Of a stretch of DNA of 33,627 nucleotides, positions 17,867 to 27,528 are shown piece by piece (positions within the stretch are counted from its first letter, which is position 1; the number at the start of each line of letters is the position of its first letter). The DNA comes from Methanobacteriota archaeon. GTDB lineage: Archaea; Thermoplasmatota; Poseidoniia; Poseidoniales; Poseidoniaceae. The DNA lies in contig JAACDG010000012.1 in NCBI GenBank assembly GCA_009937025.1, positions 1 to 33,627 of the forward strand. The letters are read 5' to 3'. The notes under the pieces are model-generated. The model was not told the DNA's origin and made no database searches. It saw only the letters and a program-made list of their open reading frames with translations. The position numbers and the translations under genes are program-made.

Positions 17867-18730
17867 TCAAGCGACCGTTGGGTCCATGTGGAAGTGATTC
17901 ATTCCGAAGTTCTGATAAATTTCAGGCATCTCACCGTTCTTCGAATAAAGATAGAGTGCAGTAACTGCGACTTGTTCAGCCGCATTGGTCCATGCCAGTG
18001 CAATAGAAACTCCGACAACGCCAATTCCTAAACCGATGTACCAGAGTGGGCCAAGTGCAACCATCATGACAAACGAAACGATGGCGATGAGGACAACGAA
18101 AAACCCTCCAATCAAACCAATTCCAAGGCCAGAAGTGATGTTTTCACCCCATGTTTTGAAAAACATATTCTTACTTGATTTGAGACTGTCACCAAGACCT
18201 TGGTCTTCGATAATCATGTGTGGAATCATGAAGAACGTCATCATCCACCAAACAGCCGCTCCAATGGCGGTAAGAATAATTGCAACAACTGCAGCTCCTC
18301 CTTTCTGATATCTTGCAGCTTGGTTGAGAAGTTTCAACAACAAACCAACCGTTCCTGCTATGATTCCCCAGAGGATAATAATGTGGATTTTACTCATTGC
18401 AGCGGACACACCGTCCATAAAACTCGGGTCGCCACCAGTAAGTCGGATATGTGAATTTGCTACAATGGCACTGTTCCAAAACGTTACAATAATTGAAAGA
18501 ACCATGTATCCTACAAAGATGAAAGCCATGAATGCCCCAGTCATTTGCCCTTCAGCATCAACAGCCCAATCCTGTTCCAGATATTGCGGTATACTCATTG
18601 CAGCCATCGTCAAAATACTCAAAATACCACAAATAAACATGTAAATAATCAATTCAGGGTCTTTCTTAACCACTGACATACTTAATTTGCTCATTTTCCA
18701 TCCGCGGCCTATCGTTGCAAAGAAACCCAT
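17867..18730 (-). CDS. Polytopic membrane protein (DUF6159-like)
   Basis: MGFFATIGRGWKMSKLSMSVVKKDPELIIY... with several TM helices and FMIPHMIIEDQGLGDSLKSS. Confidence 0.7.
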   Translation of the reverse strand: MGFFATIGRGWKMSKLSMSVVKKDPELIIYMFICGILSILTMAAMSIPQYLEQDWAVDAEGQMTGAFMAFIFVGYMVLSIIVTFWNSAIVANSHIRLTGGDPSFMDGVSAAMSKIHIIILWGIIAGTVGLLLKLLNQAARYQKGGAAVVAIILTAIGAAVWWMMTFFMIPHMIIEDQGLGDSLKSSKNMFFKTWGENITSGLGIGLIGGFFVVLIAIVSFVMMVALGPLWYIGLGIGVVGVSIALAWTNAAEQVAVTALYLYSKNGEMPEIYQNFGMNHFHMDPTVA

Positions 18731-18796
18731 GTTGCTTTACAGGTAGGGGGAGTACATGTGGTTGCCGGTAATTTTTGAACTCTTACGCCCAAATAT

Positions 18797-20518
18797 TCAC
18801 CAATATTCGACACGCGGTGCCTTGATTCGCAAATTTGTGCTTTGATAATGGAACATGTCTGCCAACAGCGTTTGGAATTCCAAATAACAAGGGTGTTTGT
18901 GTAGGCCGAGTGTTTTGGATTCATTGGAAAGCCGAATTAAGATGAACTTCGGACGATTTCCACGAGAAAAGAGCCATTCATGTACCACTTGAATGTAAGT
19001 AATACGAAGTGATTCACAAAATGCTTCACCAACTGTTTGCGGCTCAAGCGAAACTAACGATGGCCAATCATCAGGCACCCACTTGTCATTGAAGTGATTC
19101 CATGAAGGTTTGAAAACCAATTCTGCATACGAGCGTTGAATTGGGCGTAATTTGGATTCCAACTCTGCAACCAGCCCTTTTTTGTTAAAGGCTTCAGAAA
19201 GTTTCTCAACATATGCGGGATAGACTGGAGGGTCGATGACCACTGAATATCGCGCCTTACTTGTCCCCAAATGTGGATATATTTCCCATTCACGAGTAGG
19301 GTTGTCATTGAAGTCGTACTCATTTCGCTCCCACTTTTCATCATCCAATTCAGGCGGTGGCGGGGGTGGAAGTTCTTCTGGATAGATGACCACTCTTGCA
19401 CCAGAGTTGGAAAGCGTATCTAAGAGAGTCTCCGAGATGTTTTCACCCCGAACGATAATTCGACGGTTTTCAATAGGAACATCTGAACTTCGAATTTGGG
19501 AAAGGAACGTGAAGAGGTTGTCAATCTTCATGCTTGCAATAAGAGAGACATCGGCTGCAGATAGGGCCCATGAATCAATTGGAATTCCTGGCGTATCTGA
19601 AAACAAAGGAGTAGAACGCATCGAGACCCAGTTTTCGTAGGCTTGAATATTCTCAATTTGCTCATCACCTCGGATTCGAAGCAAGTCGTTCTGCCATTGA
19701 GAAAGTTGTTCAGGGTTAGTGTCCTCAATCGTCAAGTCGCCATAGGTATAGCCTGTGTAAGCAGGAGCGGGAGGGGCGATTTCAGTTGTGATCTCAAGGT
19801 CCCCTTCCTGTCGAGACTCGAGATATTCTTGTTGCCTTCTCTGCCGACTTGCCATACGAGCAATTGGGTTGAGTGATTCTTCAAGGGCGCCCCCGACTTC
19901 TTCGACGGCTTGCTCGACATCGTCTCCTGCTTCAACGATATTGACGAATGAACCTCCGCTTGCACCACTCACTTGGCGAAATACATTCACCGATGAATCG
20001 GGCAATCCAAGTCCAATGATGTGAAACTCAACATCAATACCAATTTTTTTGATTGCCTCGATACATGGCTGGAACCCCTGTACTCCATTGAACGGCGGAG
20101 GGGAACTCATGTCCATTCCATCACTGATTAAGAAAAACAACCAATCGACACTGTCCTTGCCGAGTTCTTCAGCCTCTTCGACCAAGAATTTCCAAAGATA
20201 TGTCCCCCCATTGGCTTTTGGAAACTGTATTTTCAATAAATCCTCATGGCTACGAAAGTCAAGAGGAGCAAGGACTCTGGAGCGGCCTCTGCTGTTAATG
20301 GTCGAAACTTTGGTTTGACGGTCTTTGAATGTCGGAACAAGATTTTCCCACATTGCTTTAGCAACTAATTGCTTTTTCACTTTTCCTTTGAGCCCGATAC
20401 CTCGTCGAATTTTGCTGAAAATAGAATTGGCCTCTCCGGAGAAATCTTCACTCATTTCACCTTGAATTCGTTCATTCATTGAACCAGAGGTATCGACATA
20501 AATTGCTATTTTCACCAT
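18797..20518 (-). CDS. von Willebrand factor A (vWA) domain protein with long uncharacterised C-terminal region
   Basis: MIDAS motif DTSGS (MVKIAIYVDTSGSMNE), GGTYL and LISDGMD; Start placed at MVKIAIYVD rather than the ORF start at 20551. Confidence 0.82.
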   Translation of the reverse strand: MVKIAIYVDTSGSMNERIQGEMSEDFSGEANSIFSKIRRGIGLKGKVKKQLVAKAMWENLVPTFKDRQTKVSTINSRGRSRVLAPLDFRSHEDLLKIQFPKANGGTYLWKFLVEEAEELGKDSVDWLFFLISDGMDMSSPPPFNGVQGFQPCIEAIKKIGIDVEFHIIGLGLPDSSVNVFRQVSGASGGSFVNIVEAGDDVEQAVEEVGGALEESLNPIARMASRQRRQQEYLESRQEGDLEITTEIAPPAPAYTGYTYGDLTIEDTNPEQLSQWQNDLLRIRGDEQIENIQAYENWVSMRSTPLFSDTPGIPIDSWALSAADVSLIASMKIDNLFTFLSQIRSSDVPIENRRIIVRGENISETLLDTLSNSGARVVIYPEELPPPPPPELDDEKWERNEYDFNDNPTREWEIYPHLGTSKARYSVVIDPPVYPAYVEKLSEAFNKKGLVAELESKLRPIQRSYAELVFKPSWNHFNDKWVPDDWPSLVSLEPQTVGEAFCESLRITYIQVVHEWLFSRGNRPKFILIRLSNESKTLGLHKHPCYLEFQTLLADMFHYQSTNLRIKAPRVEYW

Positions 20519-20651
20519 GCTGAAGCGCCCCCGTATGAGGGTTAATGGCATTGATATATCATTTAATAGTACTTATCCGACTTTCGACTTTAACCGAGAA
20601 AAAGCCGATTTAAAACAATAGTTAGATAGTTGAACACCTCTTGTATGAATC

Positions 20652-22085
20652 ATGGTGGAGCGGAAACTGAGCCCAGACGGGAAGTCCGAATGGACCGGTT
20701 CGGAATGGGTTCCAGTCGGTACAGAAGTGCACCATGCGCCAGGGGCAAATGTCTACACTCAGCAAAAAATTGTTGACAGCGTCATTATGGGCAACCTTAC
20801 TTCGCAAACAATTGTACAAAACAGTCCTGAGGATATGGCAAAAGCCATGGTATTGGCCCTTGAACAAATTGGATTTGTGGGGAATGTCCAAAACTCAAAA
20901 CCGTCGAATCAACAGATGTCTAATGTTCAAAACCTTTTGAAAGCAGGTGATAAACTCAATTCTCAAGGTATCAAGATTCAAGGTTCAACCGATTTGAAAC
21001 TTGGAAATGCAGCTCGTTTGACCGGGCGATATCAAGGGGCCATGGAACATTACCAAAGAGCGCTCAAGACATTCCGCGAAGAATCAAATCGCAGTGGCGA
21101 GGCGGATGCCCTCCTCAACATTGGATATCTTGCTCTGAATCAAGGCGATGTACCTGGCGCCTATGTGAATTTCCAAGATGCGCAAGCAATGAAATTAGAA
21201 CTCGGCGAGAAAAATGGCGAGGCCGATGTAATTTTAGCCATGGCAAACCTCGCTCTTAGCGGTAATGAATACGAACAAGCGCAAAACTTGTTTTCTCAAG
21301 CCCTCGAAATTAAGGAATCACATGCCGATGAAAACGGTGTCGCAATTGCTCTCAACGGCCTTGGAAACATTCTTGAATCGAAAAAAGAATATGAGGGGGC
21401 GCAACTTCACTATCGCCAATGCTTGATCATCAAACGAAAGCAAAAGGATTTGGAAGGTGAAGCAATCATTCTCGCGAATCTTTCCACAGTTGCTGAACGC
21501 CTTGGAAACATGAGTGATGCCCAACGCCTAACCAATGAAAGCGTCGCAATCAAGCGGCAAATTGGTGACAGGAGGGGCGAAGCATTCTCCAATATCCAAC
21601 TCGCAGACCAAGCCAAACAACGTGGCGACTTCGTCGAGGCCGAGCGTTTGTACAAAATGGCATTGAAGATGAAAAAGAAACTTTCAGATTTACGCGGCCA
21701 ATCCGACACTCTCAACCTTTTGGGCGTCTTTTTCGAAGAACAAGACCAATTTGTTGAAGCAGAACGTTACTTCAATGAATCACTCGATATTATGCGCCAA
21801 CTTGGCGACCGTCAAGGCGAAGGAATAGCCCAATTTAACATTGGAAATACCCTGCTTTATCGTCATCAGTTTGAGGACGCTCAAGAGAAATTTGAATTGA
21901 GTTTACGCCTTGCTAAAACGGTGAATGACCATGAAGGGCATTCGGATGCACTCATTCAACTCGCCGCTATTGCAGAACAGGGGCAAGACATTCAACGCCG
22001 CCAAACCTTGTTAACTGAAGCTGCTGCAGTTTTACGTCAAAACAATCTCCCTGTTACCGGTTGGCTTCAAGAAAACGGTTTCTAA
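20652..22085 (+). CDS. Tetratricopeptide-repeat protein with N-terminal DGKxxWxGxxW motif
   Basis: About eight ~40-aa TPR units (GDVPGAYVNFQDAQAMKLELGEKNGEADVILAMANLAL...). N-terminus SPDGKSEWTGSEWVPV. Confidence 0.88.
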   Translation: MVERKLSPDGKSEWTGSEWVPVGTEVHHAPGANVYTQQKIVDSVIMGNLTSQTIVQNSPEDMAKAMVLALEQIGFVGNVQNSKPSNQQMSNVQNLLKAGDKLNSQGIKIQGSTDLKLGNAARLTGRYQGAMEHYQRALKTFREESNRSGEADALLNIGYLALNQGDVPGAYVNFQDAQAMKLELGEKNGEADVILAMANLALSGNEYEQAQNLFSQALEIKESHADENGVAIALNGLGNILESKKEYEGAQLHYRQCLIIKRKQKDLEGEAIILANLSTVAERLGNMSDAQRLTNESVAIKRQIGDRRGEAFSNIQLADQAKQRGDFVEAERLYKMALKMKKKLSDLRGQSDTLNLLGVFFEEQDQFVEAERYFNESLDIMRQLGDRQGEGIAQFNIGNTLLYRHQFEDAQEKFELSLRLAKTVNDHEGHSDALIQLAAIAEQGQDIQRRQTLLTEAAAVLRQNNLPVTGWLQENGF

Positions 22086-22156
22086 TGTTGCGAAATTCAT
22101 CTTCGGCATATTTGAGTCAGAGAATCTGAAGCGGACCAATCGAATGCCGACGCACA

Positions 22157-22918
22157 TCACGAAAACAGTGCTCGATTGATATCTTCACGAGTAATTGAAC
22201 AAAATTGGCCAAGCCCAAGCGCATATTCTTCTAACACTAATCCTTCGGTTGACACACGATGTAAATGGCTCACATGATTTCCAAGTGTTGTGAACATTCG
22301 GCGGATTTGCCGCTTCTTGCCCTCATCGATTGTCAGCAAAGCGCACGATGGGCTTTCCAAGTCGATGATTGCTGGGCGAGTTTGAAACTCTTCTAACGAG
22401 CCGTATTCGACCACAGAGACATTCACGCCTTTTCGAATTGAATCGAGTTGAGCATCGGTAATCGGCTCTTCAGTTTCGACGCGATAGGTCTTCTTGATTT
22501 TCCTATTTGGGTCAGGTACTGAATGAACCAATTTTCCATCGGTTGTCACCAATAACAAACCAGTTGTGTCTTCGTCAAGCCTTCCAACGGTTACGAGCGT
22601 TTCGTAAACAGTGGGTTCCACGGCATTGCGAAACAGTTCATAGACCGATACTTTGTTGAGTTCAAGTTCTTGCGAATTCAGTCGAGAACAAATACAACCC
22701 GCAGGTTTGTTGAGGAGAAAATAGACATCACTTTGGGGTAGAAACAATTCTTTGCCACGGTACTTTACTGTGCGTTTTGCAGGTTTGAATTCATAGGCGA
22801 TGTTTTTGATAACCGAATCATTGACGGTGATGTCACCATCCCAAATGGCTTGTTTGACATCACTTTTTGATGTGAACTCCCCACATTTCGAAAGAAATTG
22901 ATGAAGCCGTAGTTTCAA
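22157..22918 (-). CDS. RsuA/RluB/RluE-type rRNA pseudouridine synthase
   Basis: N-terminal S4-like domain (LHQFLSKCGEFTSKSDVKQAIWDGDITVNDS) and catalytic VGRLDEDTTGLLLVTTDGKLVH, KTYRVE, EGKKRQIRRMFTTLGNHVSHLHRV. Confidence 0.92.
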   Translation of the reverse strand: MKLRLHQFLSKCGEFTSKSDVKQAIWDGDITVNDSVIKNIAYEFKPAKRTVKYRGKELFLPQSDVYFLLNKPAGCICSRLNSQELELNKVSVYELFRNAVEPTVYETLVTVGRLDEDTTGLLLVTTDGKLVHSVPDPNRKIKKTYRVETEEPITDAQLDSIRKGVNVSVVEYGSLEEFQTRPAIIDLESPSCALLTIDEGKKRQIRRMFTTLGNHVSHLHRVSTEGLVLEEYALGLGQFCSITREDINRALFS

Positions 22919-23066
22919 TTGAACACGCTCATCTTCACGTGTATTGGCTGTGTTCTTAGCAGTTCCCTATGCTATACCATTCACATTTGAGAATAATTTG
23001 CAATCCGAATACAAAGTCAAATTATTCATCGAGTGCATCAATGCTGAGAACGTCTAAGATACAATT

Positions 23067-24221
23067 TCATTCGGCAGCATCAGCATACCCATAATACCAC
23101 TCAGAATTGTATTCCCAACTCCCATCCATACTGCCAATATTGACCTCTACGGCTATTTCACATCCTCCATTATCGCCGGAGCATATGTTGGTGAGACTGT
23201 CTTCGTAAACTATCAAACTTTCACCCACAGCCCAGTAACCGTCCTCGTTAACATCTAATTCATCAAATTCACACCCGGAATTTCGGCTTAACTGCCACCA
23301 CTCGCAAGTATAGGACTCTCCAGTTTCGGCGACGATTTTTATTGAAACGAATTCCCAGTGCCTCTCTGAATTACCTTGAAGCATATCAACAACGACCAAC
23401 GCATCACCTGCATCTTCACTCATGACATGCCCGTCTGAAGAATCCCAAGCATCACGGACATCAAAGACAAAATTGGCATCATCTTCTGAATCTGCCATTA
23501 CAGGGTTCATTAAAGCGTTTCCAATGCCATATGCGAGGAGACCGCCCAATATAATCACGATGACGCTGATCACCAAGACCACTTTCACTTTTTTATCGTC
23601 TTTTTCAGCAATTTGGGAGCCGAGTACTTCTCCATCCTCCGGAATGGCAAGTGACACATATTTTTCTTCGGAGTTTCTAGATTTTGCACGAATAATGAGG
23701 GACATTATACCTACAATCAAAAGGCCACCAATACCACAAAATCCTGAAAACATGGCGTCTTGATCAAACATTGTTTCGTCCTGAGTAGGGCAATTATAGT
23801 ACACTTCTGAGTCACATGCGTCATAATACGCATTTGCAGCTTGCGCCATGTAGAAAGCAGTTCCTGCAAAGAGCAATATCAAAAGCATAATCGATGCAGG
23901 TAGTACCCACCATGCCGACTTATTCATCATTGTCAAAACCGAAACAGTAATGATTCCGACAATGAAGAGAAGAGAGACATATGTTAGAATCTGTATGATA
24001 CCAATTGCATCGGCGAAATCATCTCCTTCGGAAGTGCCTTCGTCTTGGAAACCGGAAATATTGTCGGCATTTACGCCGAGAACAAATCCTACAATAAATA
24101 AAATCATAACCACAGACATCAATATGCCCGTTGAACCAGATAAAATCCTCAAGATTTTTGGAGGTTTACTCTCTGTTTCACCAATCATTTGGTGTTGAAA
24201 ATTGGGGTCGAAGGCCGGCAT
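23067..24221 (-). CDS. Hypothetical multi-TM membrane protein with acidic C-terminal ectodomain; 5' end appears disrupted
   Basis: Several TM helices then acidic domain with Cys pairs. Reading frame likely extends upstream to ATG 24436 through a TGA (24383-24385) and a one-base deficit near 24261-24263. Confidence 0.65.
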   Translation of the reverse strand: MPAFDPNFQHQMIGETESKPPKILRILSGSTGILMSVVMILFIVGFVLGVNADNISGFQDEGTSEGDDFADAIGIIQILTYVSLLFIVGIITVSVLTMMNKSAWWVLPASIMLLILLFAGTAFYMAQAANAYYDACDSEVYYNCPTQDETMFDQDAMFSGFCGIGGLLIVGIMSLIIRAKSRNSEEKYVSLAIPEDGEVLGSQIAEKDDKKVKVVLVISVIVIILGGLLAYGIGNALMNPVMADSEDDANFVFDVRDAWDSSDGHVMSEDAGDALVVVDMLQGNSERHWEFVSIKIVAETGESYTCEWWQLSRNSGCEFDELDVNEDGYWAVGESLIVYEDSLTNICSGDNGGCEIAVEVNIGSMDGSWEYNSEWYYGYADAAE

Positions 24222-24482
24222 TGGAAGTGGGGCTGGAACCGAGTCCGGCAGAGGAGAGCACCCATCATTGGAGCAGAAGTATCTTCAATTTCGACAGGCA
24301 TTGCCTGGGATTCTGGAGTTTCAACTTCATTGACAGTGTTCTCTGGGGTAGATGTTGTGTGTTCCTCGTCAGTCTTCGGATTTCAGTTTTCTCCATCCCA
24401 TATCCATTTTCCATCTTCAGAAACTTCGCCAACCATATTAAATGAGAGTATGGTTCTGCTTTTGAATATTACTTTTTCATTC

Positions 24483-27155
24483 TTAAAGTTCAGTTATGTC
24501 TTTACGTTCAGTAGAAATTCCGAATTCTTTCTCGGCTTTCTCATAGACCTTGGCCTCAATTGAACCGTCTCTTACAAGGGAGGAGAGCGCTGCAAGCGCA
24601 ACGGCTGCTCCATCGATTTCAAAGAATCTGCGAAGCGCTTCTCGAGTATCTGAGCGGCCAAATCCGTCCGTTCCTAAGACGGTGAAGTGACCTGTGACCC
24701 ATTGGCGAATCATATCGGGGACCGCGGCCATATTATCGCTGACAGCAACAACCGGGACCTCTGCATTCCCAAGCATTTGTTCAACCCATGGCTGTTTAGC
24801 GGTTTTTGCCGGATGCAAGCGATTCCATCGGTCGCATTCCAAACCTTCTCGGCGTAATTCTCCATAAGAGGTGGCTGAATATATTTCGGAACGAACGCCA
24901 TATGCTTCGAGTTTTTCAACAGCATCAAGCACCTGCACCATGATTGGACCTGAGCCGATAAGTCGGACGATTGGACCGTCGCCCTTCGGGGCACTGCGCA
25001 GTAAATACATGCCTCGAATGATGCCTTGGTCAACACCTTGTGGTTTTGGTGGCATAGGATAATTCTCATTGTAGACAGCGATATAATGGATGACATCCTT
25101 ATCTTGTCCATACATTTCATCAATGCCATGGCGAATGATGGTTGCCAATTCGTAAGCAAACGCTGGGTCCCAGGCACGGACAGCCGGATTGGTGTGTGCC
25201 ATGAGGAGTGAATGCCCATCTTGGTGTTGCAAACCTTCACCGTTGAGTGTAGTTCGGCCCGAAGTAGCCCCCATTAGGAAGCCGCGAGCGCGCTGGTCGG
25301 CTGCAGACCATATGAGGTCAGCCACACGCTGGAATCCGAACATAGAATAGAAAATGTAGAAAGGGATTGTCGGATAATGGTGTGTTGCAAAAGAAGTAGC
25401 TGAAGCAATAAACGTAGAGGTTGCACCGGCTTCATTGATGCCTTCTTCCAAAAGTTGGCCTTTGGCTGATTCCTTGTATTTCATCAGAACTTTGTGGTCA
25501 ACTGGCTTGTAGAGTTGACCCTCGGGGTGATAGATTCCAAATTCAGAAAACAATGGGTCCATTCCGAAGGTACGCGCTTCATCAGGAATAATTGGGACGA
25601 TACGCTTACCAAACTCCTTGTCTTTCATCAAAGAGCGTAGAATTCTAACAAAGGCCATAGTGGTTGAGACTTGCATTTTTCCTTTGGTACCTTCATCAAA
25701 TTCAGCATACGTTACTTCTTCTGGTAATGTCAAATCAAATTTAGGCACAACACGAGTTGGCATGAATCCATCCATAGCAGCACGACGTTGTTTGGCATAA
25801 GCAACCAATTCCGGAACATCTTCGGGCATAACATAGGGGTACTTTTCCAAATCTTCATCCGAGAAACCGAGTCCTAAATCATCGCGCATGTATTGGATAC
25901 TTTCCATTCCCGCCTTCTTCTTTTGATGTGTTGTGTTCCGGCCTGCAAAGGCTGGGCCAAGCCCAAATCCTTTGATGGTGCGCATCAATACAACGGTTGG
26001 TTGCCCTTTGTGAGCGGTAGCTTGGGCATAAGCTGCGTGGAGTTTGACGAAATCATGACCTCCAACATCGGCACACAAATCGATTAAATCGTCATCACTT
26101 AAGTGTGAAACAAGGGCTTGTAATCCATCCGAATTAAACAATTCTTTGCGGATGATTGCTCCTTCAGCAGTCATGATTCGCTGTTCATCACCGTCGACCA
26201 ATTCATCAAGGCGTGCAGCAAGAAGTCCCGCAGAATCGCGAGCAAACAAATCATCCCAACCGGTGCCCCAGAGAACTTTGATGACGTTCCATCCAGCACC
26301 ACGAAATCTCCCTTCGAGTTCTTGGACGATCTTCGAATTGCCACGAACGGGGCCATCAAGTCGTTGCAGATTACAGTTCATGGTCATGACAATATTATCC
26401 AGGCCTTCGCGCCCTGCAAGAGAAAGTTGAGACAATGATTCCGGTTCATCGGACTCACCATCACCCATAGTATACCATACACGGGAGTTTGCAGTTGAAA
26501 CTAAACCTCGGTCTTCGAGATAGCGGTTGAAACGAGCTTGGTGAATGGCAGTCATTGCACCAAGCCCCATGCTTACGGTTGGGAACTCCCAGAAATCTGG
26601 CATGAGTCTCGGGTGCGGATATGAAGACAAACCTTTGCCGCCAGTTTCTTGACGAAACGCTTCCATTTGTTCATGAGTCAAACGCCCTTCAAGCCAAGCA
26701 CGAGCGTAAATGCCAGGAGAAGCATGCCCTTGCCAATAGAGGTGGTCGCCTTGCCCAGCGCCATCTTTGCCTCGGAAGAAATGATTGAATCCAATCTCCC
26801 AAGCATGAGATGCGGAAGCATAGGTCGAAATGTGGCCCCCAATACCTTCGAAGTTTCTGTTCCCACGTGTGACGACCATCATCGCATTCCATCGGATGAT
26901 ACCATGGAGGCGTTCCTCCATTTCCAAATCGCCGGGATATGTGCCTTGGTTTTCAGGATGAATGGAATTGAGATAAGGGGTATTGACCACATCGATTTCA
27001 ACGCCAGCATGGCGAGCAGCATCAACTGTAGAAAGTAAGAGACGTCGCGCTTCTTCATCGCCGAGTTGGTCACGAACAGCAAGGATTGAATCGACCCATT
27101 CCTGTGTAGCAACAGGGTCTGGGTCCGGTAAAGTTCCTCGAACACCGAAGCGCAT
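24483..27155 (-). CDS. aceE: Pyruvate dehydrogenase E1 component, homodimeric (AceE type)
   Basis: 890 aa; HPRLMPDFWEFPTVSMGLGAMTAIHQARFNRYLEDR, TPP motif GDGESDEPESL...NIVMTMNCNLQRLDGPVRGN, HHYPTIPFYIFYSMFGFQRVADLIWSAADQRARGFLMGATSGRTTLNGEGLQHQDGHSLL, GTDGFGRSDTREALRRFFEID. Confidence 0.96.
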   Translation of the reverse strand: MRFGVRGTLPDPDPVATQEWVDSILAVRDQLGDEEARRLLLSTVDAARHAGVEIDVVNTPYLNSIHPENQGTYPGDLEMEERLHGIIRWNAMMVVTRGNRNFEGIGGHISTYASASHAWEIGFNHFFRGKDGAGQGDHLYWQGHASPGIYARAWLEGRLTHEQMEAFRQETGGKGLSSYPHPRLMPDFWEFPTVSMGLGAMTAIHQARFNRYLEDRGLVSTANSRVWYTMGDGESDEPESLSQLSLAGREGLDNIVMTMNCNLQRLDGPVRGNSKIVQELEGRFRGAGWNVIKVLWGTGWDDLFARDSAGLLAARLDELVDGDEQRIMTAEGAIIRKELFNSDGLQALVSHLSDDDLIDLCADVGGHDFVKLHAAYAQATAHKGQPTVVLMRTIKGFGLGPAFAGRNTTHQKKKAGMESIQYMRDDLGLGFSDEDLEKYPYVMPEDVPELVAYAKQRRAAMDGFMPTRVVPKFDLTLPEEVTYAEFDEGTKGKMQVSTTMAFVRILRSLMKDKEFGKRIVPIIPDEARTFGMDPLFSEFGIYHPEGQLYKPVDHKVLMKYKESAKGQLLEEGINEAGATSTFIASATSFATHHYPTIPFYIFYSMFGFQRVADLIWSAADQRARGFLMGATSGRTTLNGEGLQHQDGHSLLMAHTNPAVRAWDPAFAYELATIIRHGIDEMYGQDKDVIHYIAVYNENYPMPPKPQGVDQGIIRGMYLLRSAPKGDGPIVRLIGSGPIMVQVLDAVEKLEAYGVRSEIYSATSYGELRREGLECDRWNRLHPAKTAKQPWVEQMLGNAEVPVVAVSDNMAAVPDMIRQWVTGHFTVLGTDGFGRSDTREALRRFFEIDGAAVALAALSSLVRDGSIEAKVYEKAEKEFGISTERKDITEL

Positions 27156-27346
27156 GTCTTCCTCCTCCTTGTTCTACCGTCCAACCGTGGGGTTTTCCCC
27201 CCCTCGCTTGAAACCCAGTCATGATGTACTCATAATTGTCTTTTGACAGAAAGTAAGGGTTTGGCGATGCATGCATCGAATCGAGTGCCGTATTTTCATG
27301 TATTACCGGAGAAACCAATAAAAGCCGATTACTCAGCGAGCAGGTT

Positions 27347-27526
27347 ATGTCCGTCGAGGCTATGGTTCAAACGATGATTGATGATTTAACTGCCGCTCTT
27401 GCTGATGCTGTCAAGCATGACAAGGGTAACGCTGCTGCTGGTACCCGTGTGCGCAAGGCTATGCAAGGTGCAAAGTCCGCTGCTCAAGCAGTGCGCTCCC
27501 AGGTCCAAGCAGACAAGAACGCTTGA
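27347..27526 (+). CDS. Small Hc1/H1-like histone (59 aa)
   Basis: Absent from the ORF track. Manual translation: MSVEAMVQTMIDDLTAALADAVKHDKGNAAAGTRVRKAMQGAKSAAQAVRSQVQADKNA. The KGNxAAGTRVRKAMQxxKxxAQxVRxxVQ core matches the Hc1-like histone H1 domain as remembered. Confidence 0.8.
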   Translation: MSVEAMVQTMIDDLTAALADAVKHDKGNAAAGTRVRKAMQGAKSAAQAVRSQVQADKNA

Positions 27527-27528
27527 AG

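Noticed and set aside
9622-24385. Genetic-code change (TGA as a sense codon)
   Set aside because: TGA is the terminal stop of many genes in the window (rps4, KAS III, CoA-transferase, histone-like gene). The two in-frame TGAs would also need different residues: Leu-like in DP2, Trp in the other.
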